Shown here: one piece after another, positions 17,303-24,180 of the stretch
Layout of the letters: every line of letters begins with the position of its first letter
How positions within the stretch are numbered: position 1 is the first letter of the stretch
Source of the DNA: JBJFGR01 sp051892875
GTDB taxonomy: Bacteria > Pseudomonadota > Gammaproteobacteria > Enterobacterales > Succinivibrionaceae
Length of the DNA: 25,460 bases
Assembly (NCBI GenBank): GCA_051892875.1
Contig: JBJFGR010000006.1
Coordinates: 1-25,460, forward strand
Direction of reading: 5' to 3'
Notes under the pieces: generated by a model
The model's input: only the letters and a program-made list of their open reading frames with translations
Database searches by the model: none
What the model was told of the DNA's origin: nothing
Translations under genes and position numbers: made by a program

Positions 17303-17952
17303 TGGTTAGAAATATGTATAACGCAAAGTTAAAACACTTAGAAAGTGAATTATATAAACTTTGCTCACTTTGTGAATTTTCAATAAAAGATGCTTTAAAT
17401 TCATTAGTATCAAATAAAGACTCTATAAGCGATGATGATATAAAAGATAAGTTCTCAAATATCCAATCTCTGACTTCTTCATTAGATGAAGAGTGTATTA
17501 ATTTATTATTAGAAGAATCACCTGTTGCTAGTGATTTCAGATTGATTATTGCTACATTACTTATGCTTTCTGATCTCACAAGAATTAGTACTCAATCTTA
17601 TCGTATAACATCCTTAGCAAAAGATTTTAACCATAACAACTTGAACATTGAAGACACATCTATAAACATTTTAGGAGAAATGGCAATTAACATGGTTAGA
17701 AAATCTATTAGTGCTATTACTTCTAATAATTTAGAAGAAGCAGAATCTATAATTTTTGAAGATAGTGAAATCGATAAAGTCTTTAACGAAGTTAAACAAA
17801 ATATCTCAAAAATGATAGCTTCAAAACCCTCTTGTTCTAATATTTTAATGGATGTATTGCTTATTGCAAAATACTATGAACGCATTGGTGATCATAGCGT
17901 TAATATTGCAAAACTTGTTAAATATCGTATCTGCGGTACTAGCTTTAAATAA
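17302..17952 (+). CDS. phoU: PhoU, regulator of the Pst transporter
   Basis: PhoU restrains PstSCAB and, where present, the PhoR kinase when phosphate is sufficient. The 216-residue all-helical protein has the two PhoU repeats; the second ends with the conserved metal-site block YYERIGDHSVNIAK (about 192-205). The usual first-repeat block is VASDFRLIIATL. The ATG overlaps the pstB TAA by one base; a second in-frame ATG is at 17314. No phoB or phoR lies in the window. A bidirectional terminator follows. Confidence 0.92.
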   Translation: MVRNMYNAKLKHLESELYKLCSLCEFSIKDALNSLVSNKDSISDDDIKDKFSNIQSLTSSLDEECINLLLEESPVASDFRLIIATLLMLSDLTRISTQSYRITSLAKDFNHNNLNIEDTSINILGEMAINMVRKSISAITSNNLEEAESIIFEDSEIDKVFNEVKQNISKMIASKPSCSNILMDVLLIAKYYERIGDHSVNIAKLVKYRICGTSFK

Positions 17953-17984
17953 ATAAAAGTACATATAACAAAAAACTTAAACAA

Positions 17985-18024
17985 AAAAACTCCAATGCAT
18001 AAACCTATATGCATAGGAGTTTTT
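17985..18024. terminator. Bidirectional intrinsic terminator between phoU and pflA
   Basis: AAAAACTCC (17985-17993) pairs with GGAGTTTTT (18016-18024), and an inner ATGCAT/ATGCAT stem extends it after one A-A mismatch. A- and T-runs on both flanks suit termination in both directions for the convergent genes phoU and pflA. Confidence 0.8.
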
Positions 18025-18036
18025 AACTAAACAATC

Positions 18037-18801
18037 TCAATAAACTTCGTGATGGTATTCTTTAATAATACCTTTTAATTTATCCATGACTTCTTTTTTA
18101 GGGGGGTGAATATTTTCTAATTCATACTCTTCGTTAAAAAACTTCCATTTATGCTTACCTAATTCATGATAAGGAAGGAGCTCTACTCTTTCAACTGAAT
18201 CACCTAATTCTTTTATTAATTCTCCCATTGCTCTAGCATTTTCTTCAGAATCTGTATATTCAGGAACTACAACTAGACGAATCCACATTTTTTTATTATG
18301 TTCTTTTAGATATCTTGCAAATGCTAATGTATCTTTATTACTTCTTTTAGTCAATCGCATATGAACCTCATCGTCCATTGCTTTTATATCTAAAAGAAAA
18401 ACATCCGTTTCATTAATAAGTTTTAAAGTATCTTCACCAAAATTATGAATCCCACCATTGGTATCTAAACAAGTATTAAAACCTGCTTCATGTACTCTTC
18501 TAAATAATTCATAAACAAATTTTGGTTGCAAAGATGCCTCACCTCCTGATGCTGTAACACCACCGCCACTTGATCTAAAAAAAGGTGCGTAACTTTTTAT
18601 CTCCGACATTAGTTCATCTACAGTAACCTCCTTCCCAGACTTAAAATCCCATGTATCTCTATTATGACAATATATACACTTGAACTGACAACCTTGAAAA
18701 AAAACTATATAGCGAATACCTGGACCATCAACAGTTCCCCCTGTTTCTATTGAATGTATTCTTCCTATAATCTTTGATGAATCACTTATACCACTTTCCA
18801 A
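18037..18801 (-). CDS. pflA: Pyruvate formate-lyase activating enzyme PflA
   Basis: PflA is a radical SAM enzyme that installs the glycyl radical on pyruvate formate-lyase in the absence of oxygen. It has the CxxxCxxC cluster motif in FFQGCQFKCIYCHNRDTWD, the block GGGVTASGGE, and the end block LLPYHELGKHKW with PPKKEVMDKLKGI, all as in E. coli PflA (246 residues). I place the start at the TTG at 18801-18799, because a perfect AGGAG lies 7 bases before it; this gives 254 residues. A longer TTG start at 18825 lacks a ribosome binding site. The enzyme's partner pflB is not in the window. Confidence 0.93.
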   Translation of the reverse strand: MESGISDSSKIIGRIHSIETGGTVDGPGIRYIVFFQGCQFKCIYCHNRDTWDFKSGKEVTVDELMSEIKSYAPFFRSSGGGVTASGGEASLQPKFVYELFRRVHEAGFNTCLDTNGGIHNFGEDTLKLINETDVFLLDIKAMDDEVHMRLTKRSNKDTLAFARYLKEHNKKMWIRLVVVPEYTDSEENARAMGELIKELGDSVERVELLPYHELGKHKWKFFNEEYELENIHPPKKEVMDKLKGIIKEYHHEVY

Positions 18802-18847
18802 TTTAAAACTCCTGAGGTAATGCAAATACTAAAATAATGCTTATACA

Positions 18848-18876
18848 ACTATACTATATAACCAATAATGTAGCAA
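18848..18876 (-). promoter_or_regulatory. Promoter of pflA
   Basis: On the minus strand TTGCTA (18876-18871) and TATAGT (18853-18848) are separated by 17 bases, giving a predicted start near 18841, about 40 bases before the chosen pflA start codon. No clear FNR site (TTGAT-N4-ATCAA) was found close by. Confidence 0.55.
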
Positions 18877-19011
18877 TGTGACCTTGTTTTATATTTTTTG
18901 AAATTGATTTTTATAAAAATGTAATAAATTTTCATTAACAAAAATTGATTTATTACACAAAAATAGATTATTTTTTATAAAAAACAAGATAACAATCTCA
19001 AAAAACCACTT

Positions 19012-19029
19012 TTTGAAAATATTTTCAAA
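19012..19029. promoter_or_regulatory. Palindrome 1, likely operator
   Basis: TTTGAAAATATTTTCAAA is a perfect 18-bp palindrome with its centre at 19020.5. It shares the 14-bp core TGAAAATATTTTCA with a second copy 30 bases downstream. Neither is followed by a T-run, so they look like protein-binding sites rather than terminators. Confidence 0.55.
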
Positions 19030-19042
19030 CAAAATTTTACTC

Positions 19043-19058
19043 ATGAAAATATTTTCAT
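19043..19058. promoter_or_regulatory. Palindrome 2, likely operator
   Basis: ATGAAAATATTTTCAT is a perfect 16-bp palindrome centred at 19050.5, exactly 30 bases (about three helical turns) from palindrome 1. It lies about 75 bases upstream of the predicted start of the micro-ORF transcript. Confidence 0.55.
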
Positions 19059-19091
19059 TACATAAATATGTAGTAAATTTTCAAAAAATAC

Positions 19092-19119
19092 TTGTTTTTA
19101 TAAAAAAATGTGATAACAT
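19092..19119 (+). promoter_or_regulatory. Candidate promoter of the micro-ORF transcript
   Basis: TTGTTT (19092-19097) and TAACAT (19114-19119) are separated by 16 bases, giving a start near 19126. The leader to the first ATG would be about 57 bases. Match is moderate in an AT-rich background. Confidence 0.35.
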
Positions 19120-19182
19120 TAAAAATGTGAAGACAATCACAAGTAAATTTAAAAAAGTTTTAGAAATTTTGGGAGAAAAATC

Positions 19183-19278
19183 ATGAAAGCATTAAAGAAG
19201 TTATTTTTAAAGAATGTTGAAGTTTCAAATGTTTACGCTCCAGTAACAAAAGAATACCACTTCAACTATGTTAAGTAA
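19183..19278 (+). CDS. Micro-ORF 1, 31 residues, paralogue of micro-ORF 2
   Basis: An ATG with a strong ribosome binding site (GGGAG, 7 bases upstream) opens a 31-residue ORF. The N-terminus contains KKLFLK; the C-terminus is PVTKEYHFNYVK. Micro-ORF 2, 104 bases downstream, has KKLFLK and PATKSYFFSYVK at the same ends. Conservation of both ends with a divergent middle, and of the ribosome binding site, argues that these are translated genes. The peptide is basic, with no signal peptide or membrane helix. I do not recognise the family. It could be a leader peptide, a regulatory peptide or a small structural protein. A GTAATCT/AGATTAC stem (19275-19281 and 19314-19320) spans its stop codon. Confidence 0.6.
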   Translation: MKALKKLFLKNVEVSNVYAPVTKEYHFNYVK

Positions 19279-19382
19279 TCTGTTTATTAAATGTTAAAAT
19301 AACAACAATAAAAAGATTACCAAAAATAAGAAAGAACATAAGATTTAACAAAACACAGTTATATTGAGAAAGAGAAAAAATT

Positions 19383-19469
19383 ATGAAGAAGTTATTTTTA
19401 AAAGTTAGTCAGACTAGATTGCCATTTCCACCAGCAACTAAGTCATATTTTTTCAGTTACGTTAAGTAA
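19383..19469 (+). CDS. Micro-ORF 2, 28 residues, paralogue of micro-ORF 1
   Basis: An ATG preceded by GAGAAAGAG opens a 28-residue ORF. It starts MKKLFLK and ends PATKSYFFSYVK; the middle is LPFPP. At DNA level AAGAAGTTATTTTTAAA is identical in both micro-ORFs, and both end GTTAAGTAA. The tail is rich in Phe and Tyr, which would suit a translation-sensing leader for an aromatic amino acid signal, but that is a guess. A 9-bp stem (TTTTCAGTT 19450-19458 with AACTGAAAA 19472-19480) traps the stop codon in its loop. Further hairpins and a terminator follow. Confidence 0.6.
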   Translation: MKKLFLKVSQTRLPFPPATKSYFFSYVK

Positions 19470-19495
19470 TAAACTGAAAAGTTACAAGGTTTTTC

Positions 19496-19529
19496 GAGGG
19501 GAGTGGGCTAATACCTCTCCACTTCTCTC
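19496..19529 (+). ncRNA. GC-rich stem-loop after micro-ORF 2
   Basis: GAGGGGAGTGG (19496-19506) pairs with CCACTTCTCTC (19519-19529) over 11 positions with two G-U pairs. The 5' arm can instead pair with CCTCTC (19514-19519). It is much more GC-rich than its surroundings and has no U-tract, so it is probably an RNA structural element and not a terminator. Confidence 0.45.
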
Positions 19530-19554
19530 AAGTTTATCATTCATCATTAGTCCT

Positions 19555-19583
19555 TGTGTCACGGATGATTAAAATGTGACACA
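19555..19583 (+). ncRNA. Second stem-loop before the transporter gene
   Basis: TGTGTCAC (19555-19562) and GTGACACA (19576-19583) form a perfect 8-bp stem with a 13-base loop. No U-tract follows. As DNA it is also a TGTCAC inverted repeat that a regulator could bind. Confidence 0.4.
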
Positions 19584-19606
19584 CTATATCCAAATCCTAT
19601 CTATTT

Positions 19607-19635
19607 AGCCTTGAATTTCAAGGCTTTTTTATTTT
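19607..19635 (+). terminator. Intrinsic terminator between the micro-ORFs and the transporter
   Basis: AGCCTTGAA (19607-19615) and TTCAAGGCT (19617-19625) form a strong stem followed by a T-rich run. It ends the micro-ORF transcript about 90 bases before the transporter ATG, or acts as an attenuator for it. No strong separate promoter is evident between this terminator and the transporter. Confidence 0.75.
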
Positions 19636-19726
19636 ATAAATCACTTAATTGTAAAATCATTCTTGTATGAATACAGAGCATTGCATATAATTCACCATTA
19701 TGAATTAAAGGAATAAAGGTTTAAAA

Positions 19727-21112
19727 ATGTCACAGAATGAAAACAAAAGATCTGGATTTAGTTCAAAACTTGGTGGAATGTTAGCTGCTGCAGGTTCCGC
19801 AATTGGATTAGGTAATATTTGGAGATTTTCTACAGAAGCTGGTAATAATGGAGGATCAGCTTTTATTTTAATATATTTAATAATCATTCTATTCTTTGGA
19901 ATGCCTCTTCTTTTATCAGAATTTGTTATTGGTAGAAGAGCTCGAGCAAATGTCGGCAATGCTTTTGGGGTTTTAGCTCCAAATACACATTGGAATGTTA
20001 TAGGCATTTGCTCCGTTGCTGTAGCCGCAATAATCTTAACATATTACAACGTTGTTGTTGGTTGGGTTTTGTACTATTTGTGCAATGCTATTGACGGAAC
20101 TTTTATGAAATTAGGCGAAGTAGCAATTAAAGAACCTTCTATTTATAATAACTTCTTTAGCAATTTCTTAAGCGGTGGATCTGGACCTTTATCATATGCC
20201 TGTATTGTTGTTATTATGATGTTTTTAGTAATCGTTTTAGGAGTTGAACGAGGTATTGAAAGATTATCCAAATTATTAATGCCCTCTTTATTTTTTATAA
20301 TGGTTGGTATGATGATCGTTTCTCTATCAACAATGACAGGAACTAAACAAGGTCTTGAATTTTTATTTAAATTAGACTTTGAGGCAATAAATTCAAAAAT
20401 TTGTCTTTCAGCTTTAGGACAATGTTTTTATTCTTGTTCTATAGGTATGGGAATTATTACTTACGCCTCTTATATCAGAAAAGATGTCAACTTGCCAAAT
20501 ATGACATTTCAAGTGGGTTTTTTAGATACTCTAGCTGCAATTATGGCAGGTATGATTATTTTCCCTGCTGTATTCTCCGTTCCAGGGTTACAACCTTCTG
20601 CAGGAGCATCCTTAGTTTTTGTATCTCTGCCTAATGTTTTTAATCAATCATTAAACGCCTATCCTATTTTAAATTATATTATTCCTTTATCTTTCTATCT
20701 TATACTATTTGTAGCAGCTATCACTTCTTCAATATTCTTATATGAAGTTGCTACAGCTTATGTGCATGAACATTTAAAAATTTCTAGAAAACTTGCTGCT
20801 ACTATTATAGGTTTATTCACAATAGTTATTGGTTCATTGTCAGCTCTATCTTTTGGACCACTAAAAGATTTTACTTTGTTCGGAATGATTTTCTTTGATT
20901 TTCTTGACTATGTAACAGCAAAAATAGTTTTACCATTAACAGGTCTTGGCGGAGCAATTTTTGTGGGTTGGTATTTAAAACGAGATGATGTGATTGACGA
21001 ATTAACAAGTGGTCATATGTATAGATTTATATGGTTTAAGTTATATTACTTTCTAATTAGATTCATTATTCCATTATTGATAGTTATGATTATGATTTTT
21101 AATTTTGTATAA
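19727..21112 (+). CDS. Sodium-dependent transporter, NSS (SNF) family
   Basis: The 461-residue membrane protein belongs to the neurotransmitter:sodium symporter family, which in bacteria imports amino acids with sodium (LeuT, MhsT, Tyt1, TnaT). TM1 has the sodium and substrate motif GSAIGLGNIWRFST with NNGGSAF after it, and TM3 to TM12 are visible to the C-terminus. The 461-residue length is close to MhsT/Tyt1-type members that may have 11 TMs. Substrate specificity cannot be read reliably; amino acids with large side chains are likely from the family. AAAGGAATAAAGG precedes the ATG. It follows the micro-ORF region and ends at a palindromic terminator. Confidence 0.9.
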   Translation: MSQNENKRSGFSSKLGGMLAAAGSAIGLGNIWRFSTEAGNNGGSAFILIYLIIILFFGMPLLLSEFVIGRRARANVGNAFGVLAPNTHWNVIGICSVAVAAIILTYYNVVVGWVLYYLCNAIDGTFMKLGEVAIKEPSIYNNFFSNFLSGGSGPLSYACIVVIMMFLVIVLGVERGIERLSKLLMPSLFFIMVGMMIVSLSTMTGTKQGLEFLFKLDFEAINSKICLSALGQCFYSCSIGMGIITYASYIRKDVNLPNMTFQVGFLDTLAAIMAGMIIFPAVFSVPGLQPSAGASLVFVSLPNVFNQSLNAYPILNYIIPLSFYLILFVAAITSSIFLYEVATAYVHEHLKISRKLAATIIGLFTIVIGSLSALSFGPLKDFTLFGMIFFDFLDYVTAKIVLPLTGLGGAIFVGWYLKRDDVIDELTSGHMYRFIWFKLYYFLIRFIIPLLIVMIMIFNFV

Positions 21113-21115
21113 CGC

Positions 21116-21147
21116 AAATCAGGTATATTTTAAAATATACCTGATTT
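21116..21147. terminator. Bidirectional terminator, perfect 32-bp palindrome
   Basis: Two 16-base arms (21116-21131 and 21132-21147) are perfectly complementary with no spacer, followed by Ts. It lies between the convergent transporter and yfbV genes. Confidence 0.85.
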
Positions 21148-21149
21148 TT

Positions 21150-21596
21150 TTACATTCTATCTAATATATCTGACATCATTTGTTTATCAGCTGAAGCTAT
21201 CTTTAAAACTTTCATTAACTCAAAATAATTGACATCTGTTTTTGGTTGATACCCTAATCGTTGTACTATATAGCAATACCATTCTTTCATTTTTGGAGGT
21301 AAAGATTGTTGCGATCTTACTCCTAAATAATAATAACTACATATAGGAAATAAAAAAACAAATGCAATAATACAAAATAATGATGGTACCATTAACATAC
21401 TGAATTCATATCGTAAATGAATAAAAAAAATAAAATACCAAATCACAAATAGAGCTAACAAAGGTGGAGCCACTTTTTTATGAAAAGATAAAAATACAAT
21501 CAACCACCCCTCTTTAAATACGTTATTCAAAATCTTTATTTGAGGCCAAGATTTAGCATATTTAATTCCATTTATAAAACTTTTAATACCTAACAA
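21150..21596 (-). CDS. yfbV: YfbV-like UPF0208 membrane protein
   Basis: The 148-residue protein has two hydrophobic segments (about residues 42-60 and 67-90) and the UPF0208 pattern: an N-terminal G-x-x-Y-x-K-x-W-P block (GIKYAKSWPQ), a central loop with SLPPKMKEWYCYI and a C-terminal YFELMKVLK block. E. coli YfbV (151 residues) has the same plan and has been described as insulating the Ter macrodomain. It also sits beside ackA-pta in E. coli; here it is divergent from pta, but ackA is missing. The start is a TTG with GAGGA 8 bases before it. A promoter TTAACA-N17-TATAAT lies at 21667-21639 on the minus strand. Confidence 0.8.
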   Translation of the reverse strand: MLGIKSFINGIKYAKSWPQIKILNNVFKEGWLIVFLSFHKKVAPPLLALFVIWYFIFFIHLRYEFSMLMVPSLFCIIAFVFLFPICSYYYLGVRSQQSLPPKMKEWYCYIVQRLGYQPKTDVNYFELMKVLKIASADKQMMSDILDRM

Positions 21597-21638
21597 ATAA
21601 TTTATCCTCTATATATTTATATATTCTATGTTTTATCA

Positions 21639-21667
21639 ATTATACAACTCATCAAAATTATTGTTAA
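21639..21667 (-). promoter_or_regulatory. Promoter of yfbV
   Basis: On the minus strand TTAACA (21667-21662) and a perfect TATAAT (21644-21639) are 17 bases apart, about 40 bases before the TTG start. Confidence 0.55.
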
Positions 21668-21710
21668 TGAATGTTTTATTTGCTTGAATTATTCGTAAAT
21701 AGTAAAATAC

Positions 21711-21746
21711 AACTTATGTTAAGAAAAAAAATTTTTAACATAAGTT
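21711..21746. terminator. 12-bp inverted repeat upstream of pta
   Basis: AACTTATGTTAA (21711-21722) pairs with TTAACATAAGTT (21735-21746), followed by a run of Ts on the plus strand. It has terminator form, but no gene precedes it on that strand. A possible promoter (TTGCTT 21680-21685, TAAAAT 21703-21708) would start transcripts near its left arm, so it may instead be a 5' hairpin or an operator. Confidence 0.45.
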
Positions 21747-21748
21747 TT

Positions 21749-21777
21749 TTGCTAAATAATAATACTGTTATTATGAT
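21749..21777 (+). promoter_or_regulatory. Main candidate promoter of pta
   Basis: TTGCTA (21749-21754) and TATGAT (21772-21777) are separated by 17 bases, predicting a start near 21784. The -35 sequence is identical to that of the pflA promoter. Confidence 0.55.
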
Positions 21778-21819
21778 GCAAAAGCATATAGGAATTCATA
21801 TTTTAGAATTTTAAACAGA

Positions 21820-21840
21820 TTCTGCAAAGCAGAAAGGGGA
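21820..21840 (+). promoter_or_regulatory. Hairpin abutting the pta ribosome binding site
   Basis: TTCTGC (21820-21825) and GCAGAA (21829-21834) form a 6-bp stem with a 3-base loop directly next to the AGGGGA at 21835-21840. The GTG start is 7 bases further on. The hairpin could influence ribosome access. Confidence 0.4.
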
Positions 21841-21847
21841 TCTTTAA

Positions 21848-23974
21848 GTGGCACACACTATTATGCTTATCCCAGTTGGAACTGGTGTTGGCGTTACATC
21901 TATTAGCTTAGGTCTTGTTAGAGCTTTTGCACGTGAAGGTGTTAAAGTTAGTTTCTTCAAACCTGTAGCTCAACCAAAATCTTCATACATTGGACCTGAA
22001 GCAAGTACAGCTGCTGTAAAAATTGGTAGCGGTTTAGAATTACCTGAACCATTAGAAGCAGCTCATATGGAATCATTAGTAAGCACTGGTGACACTTCTA
22101 CACTCTTAGAAGAAATAATCGCAAACTTTGAAAACCATGTAAAACAAAGTGGCGCGGATGTTATTATAGTAGAAGGTTTGGTTCCTATTGAAAAGCACCC
22201 TTTTGCCAACCAATTAAATGCTCAAATAGCAAGTGGTATAGATGCTGATATTATCTTAGTTACTCAACCGGGAACAAACACACCAAATGAATTAAAAGAA
22301 AGAGTTGAATTATCTGTACGTAGTTTCAGCGAAACAACTCATAAGCGTATTTTAGGATGTATTATCAATAAAGTTGGAGCATGTATTGATGCTAGAGGTA
22401 TTCCTACAGTTGCAGAACTTGGAACACCAACTCAAGCTACAACTTTTGATTTAGGAAATATTACAAAATTAATTGCAACCATTCCATGGAATACAAAATT
22501 AAATCAAGCTAGAGCAAGTGATTTGGCAGCTTTCCTTCAAGCAAAAGTTATTAATGAAGGTGAAATGCATTCTCGTCGCTTAAACGAAGTAATATTCTGT
22601 GCTCGCGATGTTCAAAACATGGTTTCTTACATAAAACCAAATTCATTATTAGTTACTTCAGCAGATCGTTCAGATATTATTATCTCTATCGCTTTAGCAG
22701 CTATGAATGGTACCAAAATCGGTGCTCTATTATTAACAGGTGATTATGAATTAAATCCTGATGTAGCTAAATTATGTGAACAAGCTTTTGCAACAGGTCT
22801 TCCTGTACTACAAACTGAAGCACATACATGGCACACAGCTTTAGACTTACAACATTTCAATATTGAAATCCCTTCTGATGACTCAGAAAGAATTAATGAA
22901 ATTGCCGATTACGTAGCAAGCAATATCGATCAAGAATGGTTAAAGTCATTATCAGATACAACTGCTCACACTAGATTATTAAGTCCAGCAGCGTTTAGAT
23001 ATAAATTAACTGAAATGGCTCGTGCGGCTAATAAACGTATTGTATTACCAGAAGGTAATGAACCTCGCACTATTAAAGCTGCTGCTATTTGTGCCGAAAG
23101 AGGCATCGCAACTCCTGTATTGTTAGGTAATCCTGATGAAATCAAACGTATAGCTTCACAAGAAGGTGTAACACTAAATGATGGTGTTGAAATTATCGAC
23201 CCTTCAGCTTCACGTGAAAACTATGTAGCACGTTTGGTTGAACTACGTTCTAAGAAAGGTGTTACTCCAGAAGCAGCTCGTGAATTACTTGAAGATAACG
23301 TTTATCTTGGAACCATGATGATTGAAAGAGGAGAAGTAGATGGATTAGTATCAGGTGCTGTTCATACTACAGCAAACACTATTCGTCCACCATTCCAAAT
23401 TTTAAAAACTGCTCCTGGTGCTTCATTAGTTTCATCAATATTCTTTATGCTACTTCCAGATCAAGTTCTAGTATATGGTGACTGTGCAGTAAATCCAGAC
23501 CCTACAGCTGCTGAATTAGCAGATATCGCAATTCAATCATCTGATACTGCAAAAGCTTTCGGTATCGATCCTAGAGTTGCAATGATTTCATACTCTACTG
23601 GTAATTCAGGTAAAGGTGCTGATGTAGATAAAGTACGCGAAGCAACTCAAATTGCAAAGGAAAAGCGTCCTGACCTTGTTATTGATGGTCCTCTACAATA
23701 TGACGCTGCTATTATGGCAAATGTTGCAGCTTCCAAAGCTCCAAATTCCCCAGTAGCTGGTAAAGCAACTGTATTTATATTCCCTGACCTAAATACAGGT
23801 AACACTACTTATAAAGCTGTACAGCGTTCTGCAAATCTTGTTTCTATAGGACCTATGTTACAAGGTATGAGAAAGCCTGTAAATGACCTGTCTCGTGGTG
23901 CTTTAGTAGATGATATTGTTTACACAATTGCTATAACTGCAATTCAGGCAAGCCAAGCTGATGCAAATAAGTAA
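21848..23974 (+). CDS. pta: Phosphate acetyltransferase Pta (long form)
   Basis: Pta converts acetyl-CoA and phosphate to acetyl phosphate and CoA. The 708-residue length is that of the long E. coli-type enzyme (714): an N-terminal P-loop-like domain (IPVGTGVGVTSISLGLVRAF at about 8-27), a middle DRTGG-type domain (about 215-335) and the C-terminal catalytic PTA domain (about 385-700) with RIVLPEGNEPRT, GEVDGLVSGAVHTTANTIRP, and YSTGNSGKGADVDKV. The start is GTG, supported by AGGGGA 7 bases upstream. ackA, normally the partner gene, is not adjacent on either side. With PflA nearby this fits mixed-acid fermentation. A strong terminator follows. Confidence 0.95.
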   Translation: MAHTIMLIPVGTGVGVTSISLGLVRAFAREGVKVSFFKPVAQPKSSYIGPEASTAAVKIGSGLELPEPLEAAHMESLVSTGDTSTLLEEIIANFENHVKQSGADVIIVEGLVPIEKHPFANQLNAQIASGIDADIILVTQPGTNTPNELKERVELSVRSFSETTHKRILGCIINKVGACIDARGIPTVAELGTPTQATTFDLGNITKLIATIPWNTKLNQARASDLAAFLQAKVINEGEMHSRRLNEVIFCARDVQNMVSYIKPNSLLVTSADRSDIIISIALAAMNGTKIGALLLTGDYELNPDVAKLCEQAFATGLPVLQTEAHTWHTALDLQHFNIEIPSDDSERINEIADYVASNIDQEWLKSLSDTTAHTRLLSPAAFRYKLTEMARAANKRIVLPEGNEPRTIKAAAICAERGIATPVLLGNPDEIKRIASQEGVTLNDGVEIIDPSASRENYVARLVELRSKKGVTPEAARELLEDNVYLGTMMIERGEVDGLVSGAVHTTANTIRPPFQILKTAPGASLVSSIFFMLLPDQVLVYGDCAVNPDPTAAELADIAIQSSDTAKAFGIDPRVAMISYSTGNSGKGADVDKVREATQIAKEKRPDLVIDGPLQYDAAIMANVAASKAPNSPVAGKATVFIFPDLNTGNTTYKAVQRSANLVSIGPMLQGMRKPVNDLSRGALVDDIVYTIAITAIQASQADANK

Positions 23975-23992
23975 TATGTAAAAACAATTTAT

Positions 23993-24023
23993 AAAGTGGT
24001 AACAATAGTTACCACTTTTTTTT
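23993..24023 (+). terminator. Intrinsic terminator of pta
   Basis: AAAGTGGTAAC (23993-24003) and GTTACCACTTT (24008-24018) form a perfect 11-bp stem with a 4-base loop, followed by Ts. Confidence 0.9.
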
Positions 24024-24166
24024 ACATCTGTGTTCTAGTCCACAGTATAAGAATCAATATTTTGCAATATCATAAATTTTTATTTAAAGTAAAGATAATA
24101 GAACTAATGAACCAAAATAATTACTTAAAAAAGTATAAAAATTTTAAATTTAAATAATTTTCAAAA

Positions 24167-24180
24167 TATAAAATGCTATT
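24167..24180 (+). promoter_or_regulatory. TATAAA just before the epimerase start, possible leaderless mRNA
   Basis: TATAAA (24167-24172) lies 8 bases before the ATG at 24181, and no Shine-Dalgarno sequence is present. If it is the -10, transcription would start at or next to the ATG. A weak -35 (TTTAAA) is at 24143-24148. Confidence 0.25.

Noticed and set aside
15016..17579. Minus-strand ORFs of 60-98 codons inside the pst genes and phoU
   Set aside because: They are antisense shadows of well-supported genes, with no ribosome binding sites and no recognisable protein features.
18802..18825. Longer pflA start at TTG 18825
   Set aside because: The AGGAG ribosome binding site lies downstream of it and 7 bases before the TTG at 18801, which fits the PflA length better.
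19012..19058. ArgR operator
   Set aside because: The palindromes resemble the ArgR box at 16 of 18 positions or fewer, but ArgR sites are normally about 21 bases apart centre to centre, not 30, and no arginine gene is nearby.
18826..19182. FNR site for anaerobic control of pflA
   Set aside because: Several TTGAT half-sites occur, but no TTGAT-N4-ATCAA was found; the palindromes there have a different half-site and length.
18037..19469. Radical-SAM-modified peptide system (pflA as maturase, micro-ORFs as precursors)
   Set aside because: The radical SAM protein matches PflA through its whole length and has no peptide-recognition or SPASM domain; the genes are also divergent.
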